NCBI RefSeq assembly: GCF_910592395.1
Contig: NC_088310.1
Location: 27,235,491-27,299,490, forward strand
Direction of reading: 5' to 3'
Length of the DNA: 64,000 nt
Source of the DNA: Lineus longissimus
Taxonomy: Eukaryota > Nemertea > Pilidiophora > Heteronemertea > Lineidae
Positions within the stretch are counted from its first letter, which is position 1, and every line of letters begins with the position of its first letter. The notes under the pieces are model-generated. The model worked only from the letters and a program-made list of their open reading frames with translations. It ran no database searches and was not told where the DNA came from. A program made the translations under genes and the position numbers. Positions 13,681-25,016 of the stretch are shown here, piece by piece.

Positions 13681-14650
13681 AAACTTAATCAAGTCAAAAA
13701 TGACTGCACAACAGTTTATTCTTACAAAAATCAAAGAGATCTGATCTACAGACAAAAAGTGAGAGGTAACGAACTACAGGAACAATACAACATTGTAAAA
13801 TATATTGCTAAAACGGCAGTGCTATTATTACTGGTGGTTTGCCTGATTCGACAATAAAATGGACAAGATTGCCTGTATGTTACAGTGGGTAAATGCACAA
13901 GCTATCTCTGTTAATAGCACAAAGTATAAACAGTTACTGTAACTAAATGCGGCAATTACTCTTGTCATAGTTTGACAAATGGTAAAAATATCAGAAAGTA
14001 TCGGTGAGTATCCCATATACATGTTCAATGAAATGTATAACCTAGAAACTTCATAGTTATGTATCATCCCGGCTGTAAGGAAACTAGGCTTGACCAAAAG
14101 AAAAAACTTGCTCACTTATTTTAACCTTGCTTGCTGAACAGTCTTTTTTTGTCTCTTGCGTACAATTAGGCCCTTCTCAGAAGGAGATTCTGGTGAAGCT
14201 TTAAAAACAAATCGTTGGCCAAACACTTGTTGGTTAAAATGCTTTTGAGAGCTTTTTGTTCATGGTTCAATATCAGTATTTCAGTTTATAAATTGTTTCC
14301 TAATTAAGAAGTGCATTCTTGAAATAACAGCTTGTCATAATGAACTCTTTACAACAGCCACAAATATTACTTCATCCTTGAGTAAACAATACAGTCAACT
14401 ACACTTCTACCAGATAAACATTCCCGTTCAACCATCCAAGGATTTCTCTATAAGAGTCACAACCTAAAAGGAACATTTTCTGTTCACTGCAAGTCTTCAA
14501 ATATTCAATGATATGCATATATTTCATACTTGAAAAGATTCTCGCACAAATCCTTGAAGGTTCAATTGAACATAACTACATATTTCAAAGCAGGAAAAGT
14601 CCAATTTTTAGGCAGTGATCAGTTTCTGAATTTACTTTTAATTTCTTGTA
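13681..14650. other. Intergenic, no gene seen
   Basis: AT-rich sequence between the satellite and the MITE. ORFs on both strands (such as 13828-14115 minus) are short and have no features I recognise. Confidence 0.5.
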
Positions 14651-15119
14651 CCGTATTTTCCGGATTATCCCCCGCACTGCCCTATGACCCGCACCCCCTT
14701 TGACCATTACCTAAAGCCACGCAAGACCCGCACCTGATTATGACCCGCACTGCTCCAAGTCCAAGACCCGCATTCTCCAAAAATAGTAAGCCATTCATTG
14801 ATGTTGACATCCTAGAACCGCCATGTTTTTTTTAATTGTTAACCAAAGTGGATCAATTCCAGCATGGCCGTAACTATTTTCCCTAGCGGAGACATCACAA
14901 ACTATGCGATCATGGCGGAAATATTGGTTGAAAACAATGCGAAAACGATGGACATAAATCCTTATCAAGTAACCAGTTTGGTCCCCTTTTTTTTCTTTGG
15001 GGTTGGGGCTTATCCCTCTCAGAATCCACGCAAGACCCGCACCTTTGTATTACCCGCACCCCCACTTTTTGGGCCTGTTTGAGGGCAAAAAGCCGCGGGT
15101 CATACGCCGGAAAATACGG
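14651..15119. mobile_element. MITE with 13 bp perfect terminal inverted repeats and TA flanks
   Basis: It begins CCGTATTTTCCGG at 14651 and ends CCGGAAAATACGG at 15119, exact inverted repeats, each flanked by TA (14649-14650 and 15120-15121) as for a TA target-site duplication of the Tc1/mariner type. The 469 bp interior has no transposase. It carries many copies of ACCCGCAC (14690-14770 and 15030-15062) and an inner pair of GC-rich arms. Superfamily assignment rests only on the TA flanks. Confidence 0.85.
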
Positions 15120-15121
15120 TA

Positions 15122-16612
15122 GATGGAGTATAAAACACAAGATGATTTGTCAATATAAGCTGATAGTTTGAGATTTAAGAACACAATCAGCATTAGTAAG
15201 TATTCATATGGAGAATGATGGAGGCACATAACACATTACTGCCTAACACAGAGAAAACAAAAAGACCAAGTCAGGACTTCAAGCTGAGGGCAACTTCTCA
15301 GGGCACAATAAACTCAAAAATGAATAGCCGTAAATACCAAATCGTCAAGAATAAAATCTCACTAACATGTAGGGGTGGTGTTAAGGAATGGCCAAAGTGA
15401 GGACACAGGTTACTTTGAAAGATAATTTCCACAATCAACATACTGGCCATCTTAAATCAAGTTGCCTAGAAAAATAAATGATACTTTACAATTTCTTGGT
15501 CCCATTTTATAAATTTTTTGAAACCTGATGACCCATACTGCCCTTATAACCGAAGACCTGCTGGCACACATCTACCAGTCAACATGAACCAAACCATGGT
15601 GGATTATATATCTCGATACATACATTTACAGTAAACATAAAATAGTGAGTGACCTGTCAAAGGGAGACGAAAGCTCGGTTAACTGCAGGGATATGATTTC
15701 AAACAAATGCAATAATAGCCGAATTGGGGACACGAAGAAATATTAAGATAAGTCTATTCATAGTAATTGCCAATGGCAATTTGAGGTGTAATCGATTTGA
15801 TAAAATGTAATTCATACGTACAAAATATTTCACCTGTTAGTTAAACACAACAAATCTTCCTGTCTTATATTCTAAGCATTTGCAGCAAAAAGCCAAATAT
15901 ATCTTTAATCTTTTGATATTACTATGATGAGGTAAATGGTTTCATGGATCATCTCCTGCTGCCTATAAACATCAAGGATCTCTTTCCTCATACTACTTTT
16001 TACTATTTCCTTGTTTGCTCTTGCACTATGTGTAAAATAATCAGGGGATTTCAAGAAAATATATATTTCCATTGCATTGACTGGACCTAAATATAAATTC
16101 CAGATAACTATACAATATCTAACAATACATGTCTAGCAATACATGTCCAACATTACATGTACCATACAAAATCTGACCAAGTGAATTTTAGTGTAAAACA
16201 TGTAAAACTTACAGCATTTTAATTGCATTTCTAGCTTACTATCCTGGATGAATAGACTATATAATGTATGTTGTAGAATACTATAAAATCACTGGCTTCA
16301 TCATAACATTGAGTACGATGTAACAACTACTTACACATTATTTGTTCTCATTCAACGAGTTGTGCCAACCGGATACCAGAATAAACTGTTCCGGATTCTC
16401 AATGCAGGATATATGTAGTCTCTCAAACTGTGTACCGTACTGGTAATGTGTTGTGATGTGAACTGAAATGGCCACTAATGGTCTCAGCCAGACAAAAATG
16501 CTGATGATGAAAAGCAATGTGTTTTTTAAGTAGTTACAAATTACATCTGTTTAAAAGTGATCCACTTTCGGCCCCCTAAGTGACCAGGCCACCGATTCCT
16601 GAGATACAACTT
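15122..16612. other. Intergenic, probably includes the DNPH1 3' UTR
   Basis: AT-rich, with no exon I can support. The part next to 16612 lies downstream of the minus-strand DNPH1 stop and may hold its 3' UTR; I did not find an obvious poly(A) signal close by. Confidence 0.4.
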
Positions 16613-17802
16613 TTACTGGTCTTCAGCCTCATCATCATCATCACCTTCTGCATCATCAGCATCATCGACAAGGTCATCATCATCGTCTTTTTCTGCTGCT
16701 GCATCATTGCCATTCTTTTGTTCCTTGCTGCCGAGGAATTCACTGAAGATTTCGTCAGCTTCAGCCAACTTGTAGTCCCGTACTGTAACACTGTCTCCTT
16801 CTGCCCCTCGGATCATAGCTGACAGCTCTGAAAATTAATACATCATAATTTTAAATTGTTTCCACTGCAATGCTTCCACTGAACTTTCTCCCTCAAGGGT
16901 CACCTTTGCTATTTTTGAAAAGTTAGCTGTTGGGTTAGGTCAAATGTGCAGGGCATTAGACAAGGGAGATCACTGCAGGCAATTGCACTTTTCAGTGGTT
17001 TTGAGCTGTTCTGATAAATCTACTTAAGTACTAACTCTTTTCAGCCTGTAATCTGAACATGCACAGTACTTTCTTGTTCATGGCTATTGCCCGTCCCAAT
17101 TCATAGCCGACACCTAATGATGGCTGTGTCACTTCAGCTACAATGACTGGAATGAAAAGAAGAAAATTGTAGAAATAGATCCAAGGAATGATATCAAGAC
17201 AGAAAATCATGCAATTCAAGAGTCAGTGTTGGTTTAGCTGGTGAAGTTAACATTCAGTTCATCCTCGACTGTGATGCCAAATTACCTGACCAATCGAAAT
17301 ACTCCACAATCTGTAATGTACCATCAGTCATTGAGTCAGTGATTATGAATGTTACAAAGATAACACTAATTTCCTACCATCTGATTGGTCCAACCATTTC
17401 ATATCTCGGTCATGAATGTCTTTTTCTGTCATTTCTTTTTCATCTGCAAAGAAGAGCGGATATCTGCTAACACTTGTGCATGAGAAACCATACATTACAA
17501 CCATTTCCTTTCTTTAAAGAAAATACCCCAAACCAGATATAGACAACATAGCTGATACTTCTGCAGAATCATAAAAAACTTAAAGGACTTCGGCAAGGTG
17601 ATTGAAATCCCTTCGATGATCATTTTAGACAAAAAAAATCCATCCAGCAAATCAAGGCAAACCTACCTTTTACACACCCATCTTTGCTTCCCACATGTTC
17701 TGTGAGGACTGTACCATAACTCTGGAGCTTTTCGATCAATGATGCATAGACCTCTGCATCTTGTCGTCCTCCCCTGATGCTGCCACAGAAGTAGATAAAC
17801 AT
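16613..17802 (-). CDS. DNPH1: 2'-deoxynucleoside 5'-phosphate N-hydrolase 1 (Rcl family)
   Basis: Cleaves the N-glycosidic bond of deoxynucleoside 5'-monophosphates, clearing unusual nucleotides. Exons in gene order: 17667-17802 (exon reaches 17808), 17378-17443, 17036-17146, 16613-16827; phases close to 175 residues (human 174). The family signatures are all present: YFCGSIRGGR (4-13), LTEHVGSKD (33-41), DRDMKWLDQSD (57-67), VAEVTQPSLGVGYELGRA (70-87, with the catalytic Glu of GYELGRA at 83) and LSAMIRG (106-112). The start ATG lies just after an AG acceptor (TTATTTCAG then GCCAGC), so a non-coding first exon is likely; a GTAAGT donor at 18070-18075 could close it. The C-terminal ~30 residues are almost all Asp/Glu/Ala, unlike the short vertebrate tail. 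Confidence 0.95.
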
Positions 17803-18075
17803 GCTGGCCTGAAATAAGATACATCACAAATCAAAAGCTACTCCAGCTCATTTGAACTCCTTAGTGGTCCAAGTGCAGACCAACATACCTGCACTGCAGT
17901 TGTAGCATGCACTGCAGTACTGCCAGTAGGCTACCAAATTACATTTTCAAATGATTTCGAATCGTAATTTTAGACGACGATTTTAGGCAAACTACAACTC
18001 CAATTACATTAATTTAAACGTTAAAAGAATCACTGGCATATACTTTATCAAATAAGACATTAATTTCGGACTTAC

Positions 18076-18180
18076 GCAGAAAGTAATTAATAGAAAAAAG
18101 GGAAGAAAAAGGACACTATTTGCCTTTGTCTATGAAAAATAAAGCGGAAGTAGCCGGCGAAATTCGGGAAGTCGGGAAGA
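18076..18180 (-). other. Possible non-coding first exon of DNPH1
   Basis: A minus-strand GTAAGT donor (plus-strand ACTTAC at 18070-18075) follows a stretch with no ATG. The DNPH1 coding start sits in an exon preceded by a good acceptor, so an upstream leader exon is required, and this is the nearest good donor. The 5' limit is unknown. Confidence 0.35.
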
Positions 18181-18819
18181 TTCTTGATTTCTATTGGGCA
18201 AAAATGAAATAAATTTTGATATAATAAAATATCAAACTTTAAAAAATTGCATTAGCTGTTCAAAAGAGTTCACCATTGTGACCACTATTGGCCGTCGATT
18301 GTTCCCATCGTTGAAAGCTGGTTGGGAACCAACTGCGGCAGAGTCAGTAAATCGAGTGAGACTTGACACAATAGACAACGCTTGGAGAATGTAGTACCGC
18401 TAGGACACAAAGCAACCGTTACCAATGACGAGGCTGGGAGATTGGTCTGTCATGTGACCTTCCTTGGCAAGTTCATAACGCGGGAAAAGCGAATTTGCGC
18501 GCACGTGGACTCCGGCGATTATGATTGGCTTAACCAATGAGGCCAACGTAAATTTAGGTTAGCTTCATGCTTGACCTGACCTATGCTCCCTTAGGACTTC
18601 TCTTGTGTTGCTTAGCCTGTTGCTTTGCCATACCTCCCATGTCATGGACCCTCAACCATCAACGACTCTTGACATGTTTTAGAAACATGTAATCAATCCG
18701 ATATATTCCTGATTTTTCTTTTTCAGAAGAATTAGCTAACAGTGACAAAGGAATCTATGATCAAGATATGGAATGGCTTGATACTATTAAGGCCAAAAAC
18801 AAACTTATTAATGAACTAT

Positions 18820-18825
18820 TTTATT
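18820..18825 (-). promoter_or_regulatory. Polyadenylation signal of DTD1
   Basis: TTTATT on the plus strand reads AATAAA on the minus strand, about 73 nt past the DTD1 stop. Confidence 0.55.
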
Positions 18826-18897
18826 CTAGCTATAACCTTTCAACAAAATAATGTGCATCATTTGAAAAAAACAGATCTGGAAATTTAAATTTATAAA

Positions 18898-20645
18898 TCA
18901 ACTTTCTAAATCCTTAATCTTTTCCGTCACTTCACTAACTCCACATGAATCTGTCCTATTAGCTGCTGAATCATGTGAACTTCCAGAATCAACTGCTTTC
19001 GATTTAGTCTGTTTATTTAGCTTCTCATTTTGCTTATTTCCTTTTGTCTTATCCTTTCCCTCTTTCCCAGTTTCAACAAGTCCCTTGGCTTGTAGTGGAC
19101 TCTCTAACTGTATGGTGACAGGACCGTCATTTTGTATATGAACCTGCATGTAAGCTCCAAATCTACCATCTGAAAAAGTAGTAAAACACTACAACTTTAA
19201 CAAATGCTTAATCTTTTTGTAATTACAATGTTTTGTAATCTTGTTCTCCAATACGATGTGAAGGCATATCCAGTAAATGATGCCTCATTAAACTTTTATT
19301 TGTCAACCTTCTGTTAAAGATAACACATCAATGTTAGCCATGACATTATCACTATTCTACCTTTAATTTTGTCTGGACTGTAACCCCCTCTCATCTGCTT
19401 TAGGAATTCTTCATACATCTGTTGTGAAAGGTCTGCTTCCATTGCCCCATGAAAGTCGGGTTTGTTACCCTTCAGGATGGATTGTAATGTGAACTGCAAT
19501 GGAACAGGAAAGGTTCATAACAAGAAGAATTTTACACAATTTCCATTCTGAAGTTAGTGCTTTACAAGTCTGAAGTCAACTGACAATCCATTTGGACACC
19601 AGAGACAAAGTCACAACCATGTGCAGAAAACCAATATCTAATAGACTCCGAGATAATGACCAGATCCATCACCAACCATATTGACATCAGAGACGAAGTC
19701 ACAACCATGTGCAGAAAACCAATATCTAATAGACTCTGAGATAGATAATGACCAGATCCATCACTAACCATATTTACATCAGAGACGAAGTCACAACCAC
19801 GTTCAGAAAGCCAATATTTATCTAATTTTAAGATGATCAGTGTTCAAATAGCACAACTAGATCCAGGTACACCATATGATGCAGCTACCAAGCATAATCT
19901 CAGATTCAATTAGAAACTAACAAGGAAAGAACATTGTCAAGAATTCCAAGCACGACTTGGTACAGAGTGATCTACCACAGCTTACCTGGCTAACACAGAG
20001 GATCTCAAGTTCCCTGTCCTTAACACTCTTGGCCCATCTTTTCCCCTCATCGTCTTCAAATACTCTCAGATTCAAAATCTTCCGGACCCTGAAAGAAGAG
20101 GTAAGTGATTACTGCAGAGAATCAAAATAGAGGACTTGATCTCATTTTACATACTGATGTAATATTTACACACTGATCTACCATTTCACAGTAAATTCAG
20201 CTTTTCATACTTACATATATTCTACTTCACATGGTTTGTCATATCTTGAAATTCCCATCAATACACACAATCCCTTTTCAATGGAACTCACCAGCTCTTC
20301 ACCAACTGAAAGAAGAGAGGTTAAAACTTAAATGTTGTTTTTTGCTGTGGGCGAGGTCTAAAGGACTTGGCACTAGGAATAAGATAGCCAACAATCGCAA
20401 GTCTCCCAGTGGATGATAATAAATGTGCAACAAGCTTGTCTTTTCAAATAAGGTTTTGTTTCTTTCTTTCAAATAAGCTTGCTTTCCCCATTAATATTTC
20501 AATTAGTGACTGTCGCCACCTAGGGAGTAATCGTCAAACTAAATAAATGAGAGTTTTTGCTCTGCATATGGCCTAAAAGCTGCTTTGTTTTGAAACGATT
20601 ACCTGTGACACTGGCTTTGGTCACTCGCTGGATAACAGCTCTCAT
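18898..20645 (-). CDS. DTD1: D-aminoacyl-tRNA deacylase 1
   Basis: Hydrolyses D-aminoacyl-tRNA (and Gly-tRNA(Ala)), a trans-editing step in translation. Five exons in gene order: 20603-20645, 20215-20305, 19986-20088, 19361-19493, 18898-19169. Phases close to 213 residues (human 209). The start MRAVIQRVTKASVTV is the standard family N-terminus. The family core is visible: ILCVSQFTLQ (74-83), GNKPDFH (88-94) and the Gly-cisPro motif in NDGPVTIQLESP (Gly139-Pro140), which sits in the active site and gives chiral selectivity. The tail after about 150 is a Lys/Gln/Ser-rich disordered extension, as in animal DTD1. Splice sites are canonical. An ~88 bp tandem repeat sits in the intron at 19600-19820. 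The ATG at 20643-20645 is the only one giving the family start. Confidence 0.96.
19600..19820. repeat. ~88 bp tandem repeat, 2.5 copies, in a DTD1 intron
   Basis: The phrase GAAGTCACAACCATGTGCAG plus its continuation CCAATATCTAATAGACTC occurs twice with few changes, then a third partial diverged copy (ACCACGTTCAGAAAGCCAATA). It makes the spurious minus ORF 19562-19771. Confidence 0.85.
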
Positions 20646-20957
20646 ACTGTGTGGTATAATATATACGATATTGACATCAAAGTGATAGAAATCGAGATTA
20701 TGAATGCAGAAATATCATAAAATTACAGTTTATGGCAATGTTGCATCGAATCTGCATTTTACAGATGTCAAAGAAATATGAAATGCCTAATTTTTCATGT
20801 CTATCGTAGTATTCATTAAAATATAGTTCAAAATCTTACTCTTTGCCAATAATACGTCAGATCTATTTGTGTCTTATCATTTAAAACTTGACTATTTTCG
20901 TCTGTACATACTTTCTTACTCTACGTATAACAAAAAGTTCGCAGCACCGTCGAGCAC
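20646..20957. promoter_or_regulatory. Divergent upstream region between DTD1 and tRNA-Glu
   Basis: 312 bp separate the DTD1 start codon (minus) from the 5' end of the tRNA gene (plus). It must hold the DTD1 core promoter and leader. It is AT-rich, with no clear TATA box at a fixed distance that I would defend. Promoter content is inferred from position. Confidence 0.4.
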
Positions 20958-21029
20958 TCCCATATGGTCTAGTGGTTAGGATTTCTGGCTCTCACCCAGG
21001 AGGCCCGGGTTCGATTCCCGGTGTGGGAA
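20958..21029 (+). tRNA. tRNA-Glu (anticodon CTC)
   Basis: 72 nt cloverleaf. The acceptor stem TCCCATA pairs with TGTGGGA (one T:G wobble) and the discriminator is A. The D arm is the usual TGGTCTAGTGGTTAGGA (A box). The anticodon stem TCTGG/CCAGG holds loop CTCTCAC with anticodon CTC, and the T arm CCGGGTTCGATTCCCGG holds the B box GGTTCGATTCC. There is no intron and no encoded CCA. A T-run follows directly. The conserved arms and full pairing indicate a functional gene, not a SINE head. Confidence 0.96.
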
Positions 21030-21036
21030 CGTCTCC

Positions 21037-21041
21037 TTTTT
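21037..21041 (+). terminator. Pol III terminator of tRNA-Glu
   Basis: Run of five T (after CTCC) beginning 8 nt past the tRNA 3' end. Confidence 0.85.
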
Positions 21042-22389
21042 ATGTAAATCCTTTTTATATCGACAAACCTTTTTTTTAATTGATTGTCTAAAACTTTAAA
21101 GAATAAGTCAAATTATGTAGCTTCATAGATACAATTTTTAAAATTTTTTTAACGTTCACATCAAGCTTTACAAAATTATGCGTTTGCAAAAATAATATTT
21201 CGCTTCTTACTCCTTTCTTGATTAGGTGGATTAAGTTTTGCAAACAACAATATTTCCTAAAGTAGCTGTTTGTAACTTTCATATTATCATATTTCTGAGA
21301 GGCTGAAAATAAGATTTTTCTCAATCACCCGCATTGGAGAGATTCAGTAGTCGTGGACTGATTCAAGGGCGACGTTGAGCGTATGATGAATTTAAAAAAG
21401 CCTGCTCCTCTCAGCATGGCGGCCCGCCAAAAAAGGTATGACGGATGTTTGGTAACAGTAGACGTTGTTTTCTGTCGGGTGTTGGAATCTTTCTCGGATG
21501 TAATTTAATTACAATTAGGCAGCGTTCGGCGCGGGAATGAGGGCTCGGGTTGCAACCTGCACATTTCCTCAGTCATCTAGTATTTGCTCTGAAAGCAATG
21601 CTCACATTATATACATTCTTGCATATATCAAATGCAACACAGTAGCAATTCTGAGCATCCTTTAGCGACGAGTCTTGTTTACCTTTGAGCACAGTGTTCC
21701 GAGGTACCGTTGCCCACAATGTTCAGTGTGTTTGTTGGCACAATAATTTTTGTTTGTCATGGAGTTAGTTATGAACTTAACTTCCAGAAAAAATTTTGGT
21801 TGTCCAATAAATGTCGGGAATGTTCACCTGCCATGGGATAAGAAATGTGGCGATAAATATCATTATCAGCTTGACGATGTAGAGGGAGGGATGTAACGGT
21901 ATTCATTTTATTACATAGATAATTGGGCAGAGACGGATAAGTAACGTATTACATTCACGGTCCACGAGCTGGGCCGCTAACGGGGAAACCTGCATGGGGC
22001 GTCATAAATCTCCGATGACCACGTCACAATGACGACGAGACGGGAGTCAGTTCAATCAACGAATACTGCAGCACTGAAGAATCAAGATTTCGTGTTCCTG
22101 AGTTTCGTCGAGCGGGTGACTTCGGGAAATTTGGTACCAACTGATTACCTTTTCATTTCGTTGGTTAATCATCGACTATAAAAGTTACCGGTACATACTG
22201 ATCTAGAGAAGCTTTAATAAAAGCGAAACGTTGGTTTTAAATACGGCGTTGGGCGTTTCCCCATGATATAGAATGCGAACATTTAACCAAGTCATCCTTT
22301 AAGTTATTGCTCAAGTTGTCCCCTCCTGACCCTGAGATATGATATGGCGGCGTTCAGAAAATGGAGGACAGGCGCCAGCTTTTAAAAAA
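21042..22389. other. Intergenic, with a possible first exon near 21382-21435
   Basis: The stretch 21900-22300 is richer in CpG than its surroundings. On the plus strand ATGATGAATTT begins at about 21382 and a second ATG (ATGGCGGCCCG) at about 21416, followed by CAAAAAAG and a GTATGA donor-like site. No downstream exon could be matched, so I do not call a gene. Confidence 0.3.
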
Positions 22390-22632
22390 TCACTTGTAAC
22401 AAAAATGCGGTGAACTGTCCTGGAATTCCTTGGAATATTTTTGTAGAGCCAGCCTATTCGAAGACCACGACGCGCATCTGGGCTTTAACAACATAAATAT
22501 CCGATTCTCTATTTCATCGTCGACCTTACATTCCGAAAGAAGAGGATCCTGTCCCGCTCTCCGGGCTCGCTGCAACCTTGTAGAGCGACTTTCCATTTCG
22601 CACTTAACTATTTCCATTACTTGCAGGGTCAT
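22390..22632 (-). CDS. Small hypothetical ORF, 80 residues
   Basis: I do not recognise it. The ORF reads MTLQVMEIVKCEMESR at the start, contains the acidic stretch CKVDDEIENRIF, and ends SPHFCYK. It is more GC-rich than the flanks and has charged, varied composition, which is why I list it. It could be the last exon of an unrecognised gene or a chance ORF; an antisense ORF of similar length (22430-22651) overlaps it. Confidence 0.2.
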   Translation of the reverse strand: MTLQVMEIVKCEMESRSTRLQRARRAGQDPLLSECKVDDEIENRIFMLLKPRCASWSSNRLALQKYSKEFQDSSPHFCYK

Positions 22633-22651
22633 GAAAACACCCAGCTATTGA

Positions 22652-24335
22652 TGATACGAGGCGAGGTTTCAACCACTCACAGGTGTGTCGGGGTCTCATA
22701 CTAATATCAAGGACCGCTGGCTGATCTATTCCTCGTAGGGAATACTGATTGGCCTCTGAACAGAAAGAAACAACATAAAATCACTTCGTATTAAAACACT
22801 CAACGTACAAATGTTTATTTCTTTTCACGAATCAAGCCTTGGAAGTGTAAGTACGAATGTACAAACTCCATGCACACTTTATACATGTAGATATATTTTG
22901 GGAATATGATATTGGGAGAAATGCGTGTATATACATGTATTCATAATACCAGCAGATTTTCTGCAGGAGTCGGCCAGTCTCTTGCATATTTTTGACGCCC
23001 GTTTGCCCGTTTCAAATCGGATGTTGAAATGGGAAATCTAGTGAAGAAAGAAATTTGTTGCATGTCGAGTGTGTTTTCCGTTCCAGAAATAACAACAGTA
23101 CTGTCCAGAAGTAACAGTGCTTTCCGGAAGTAACAACAGTGATTTCAGTAACGAAGGAACATTGCTTTCCAGATAGAGGTTTTGAGGCTTTTGCATCGGA
23201 TGTCTGCTCTAGAATACTTCAATTTTCTCTTAATAAACTATTTTGAAGGTTTGTAAACAGTAATGCGACCTTCAACACGGCTTTGCCACACCTGCTGCAC
23301 ACCGTCAAAAACAAACTGCAAACGAACACAAGTTTCGAACACAACCTCTAAGTAGCCAGGTAAACCAGCCTCGTGCCTAAACACCCAGATTTCTTACCCA
23401 TATCACAGACATGCAAGAAATCACCATCTACCAAGAAGAATATATCCTCCCTGGGACCTAATTTGATAATTAAAATGGTTGTATCAGTGCAATTAAAATC
23501 AATTGCTTGTAATTTAAAAAAATAACAAGCAAAGAAACGTCAGGGTCAGATGAAGCACTTTCACGGGAGGATGAAGTCTTCAAAACATCAGTCCAGCTGA
23601 GCTCAGCCCATTCCATAACTTTACCCTGAAATTACAAAATTCCTGGAGATGGCCTCTTCAATGCATCCCACAGATAACTCGCCAGGAGATATTTTGACGT
23701 CTCTTTCAAAATTGAAAGTCGTTGGACACTGCAACAGACCGCCTTTGAAAGTTCCCGAACAGTGTAAAAAATAATGCAATTTTCATCACTGACTGCAAGA
23801 CATTGCTAACATGGTAATTCCATAGAGTGATATGACAAGCAGATTTCCTTGGCGATGGCAGAACTTTCTGGCATTATAGACAAGAGTGTGTTACAATACA
23901 TCAAATTTTGTCGAAGATCGAATACTTTTTTTTTTACTCAGCCACATCAACCAACATCAAAGGTGGAAATATACAGATTCACTCGTTATAAAAAACGGAT
24001 CATGCAGCATCCGTACACTCACAAAAATAGAACACATTTACAAAAGGATATACATGTACAAAAATATAATAAATATTTCAAAGACAGACGTGTTATACCA
24101 TCACCAATGACTGTCTATAGCTACCAATCGTACCCTTGCGACGAAAATCTAAAAAAGCGGGCGAACCAATTTATTTCACGAAGACTTTAGAAAACAACTT
24201 TGCAAAAGGATGTTTCAAAACTTGATAATCAGAAAGACTAGCATCATACATACATTCAAGTATACGCATTTTGGGGAAATAGTTTTTCTTCGGAAGGGCA
24301 CTATTTTTTGCATTAAAAAGAAGACCTCAGTACTG
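22652..24335. other. Intergenic, no gene supported
   Basis: Mixed AT-rich sequence. A short imperfect repeat around AGTAACAACAGT occurs at about 23083-23150. ORFs such as 23849-24190 have no recognisable features. Confidence 0.4.
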
Positions 24336-25016
24336 CTAACGGACGTCCCCAAAAGGATGGTATCTTGAAGGATAAGAGGATACTGTTTTGAATGGAATCG
24401 GCCGCCATATCGACCGTCTGCTTGCCTGTGATTGCTGCGCCTCCGACATTGGCGGATATCCGCTGACGGGTGGCAGGTTAGCCCGGAAGTCCTGCTGTCC
24501 AGCATTTGAACTGATACTAGACAGTGTCAACGCTGCCACCCCGTGGGCGTCCGGGGCTGGAATGTATGCGTAGCCACGCGCCTGGTTGGCGTAAATTTCC
24601 TGTTCTGGAGAAAGCTTTCCCGGGAAGCCTTGATACAAGTCTATATGGTATGGCGGTCGGATTTCTGACAACGTCCGGTTTATGAACAACGGATTAAAAA
24701 GTCCGGCGTTCTTTGCGTTCATGACGTGGCACTGCGTACAGTAACCGAGACCACATACTCCCCGTGGGTCACACACTGGCAAGTGGCCCATCTTGGGGAC
24801 ATTTGGTTCCCTAAAAAACGAGGCAGGGAGCTGCCTGCTTCTCATCGGAACTCCTTTATCCCTTCCCTTCTCAGCTTCGTGGAGGTGAAAGTGGTAGTCG
24901 TGACTGTCAATTGCTGGTGACAGCCTCGAGGAATGTTGTCCATTTCGACTGATAGCTTGTCCTCGAGGGCACGGACTCGGTGGTTTGCATACGTAGGCGG
25001 GAATATTAGCAGCCAT
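24336..25016 (-). CDS. Unrecognised single-exon protein, 226 residues
   Basis: The longest non-repetitive intronless ORF in the window. The ATG (25014-25016) is real, not an alternative start. The start MAANIPAYVCKPPSPCPRG is Pro/Cys-rich. A Cys cluster follows (VCDPRGVCGLGYCTQCHVM, near 81-99), then NPLFINRTLSEIRPPYHIDL and an aromatic/Pro/Ser-rich C-terminal half (YAYIPAP, PPVSGYPP, YPSRYHPFG). It has no signal peptide, membrane helix or known domain that I can see. Short Pro/Tyr motifs of this kind occur in some microtubule-associated and ciliary proteins, but I cannot claim that. Varied composition and GC-rich codon use against AT-rich flanks support coding. It may continue in unseen exons. 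Confidence 0.55.
   Translation of the reverse strand: MAANIPAYVCKPPSPCPRGQAISRNGQHSSRLSPAIDSHDYHFHLHEAEKGRDKGVPMRSRQLPASFFREPNVPKMGHLPVCDPRGVCGLGYCTQCHVMNAKNAGLFNPLFINRTLSEIRPPYHIDLYQGFPGKLSPEQEIYANQARGYAYIPAPDAHGVAALTLSSISSNAGQQDFRANLPPVSGYPPMSEAQQSQASRRSIWRPIPFKTVSSYPSRYHPFGDVR

Noticed and set aside
16576-16822. ORFs 16576-16791 (minus) and 16580-16822 (plus)
   Set aside because: Other frames of the DNPH1 last exon; their Met/Ile runs come from the GAT/GAC repeats encoding the acidic tail.
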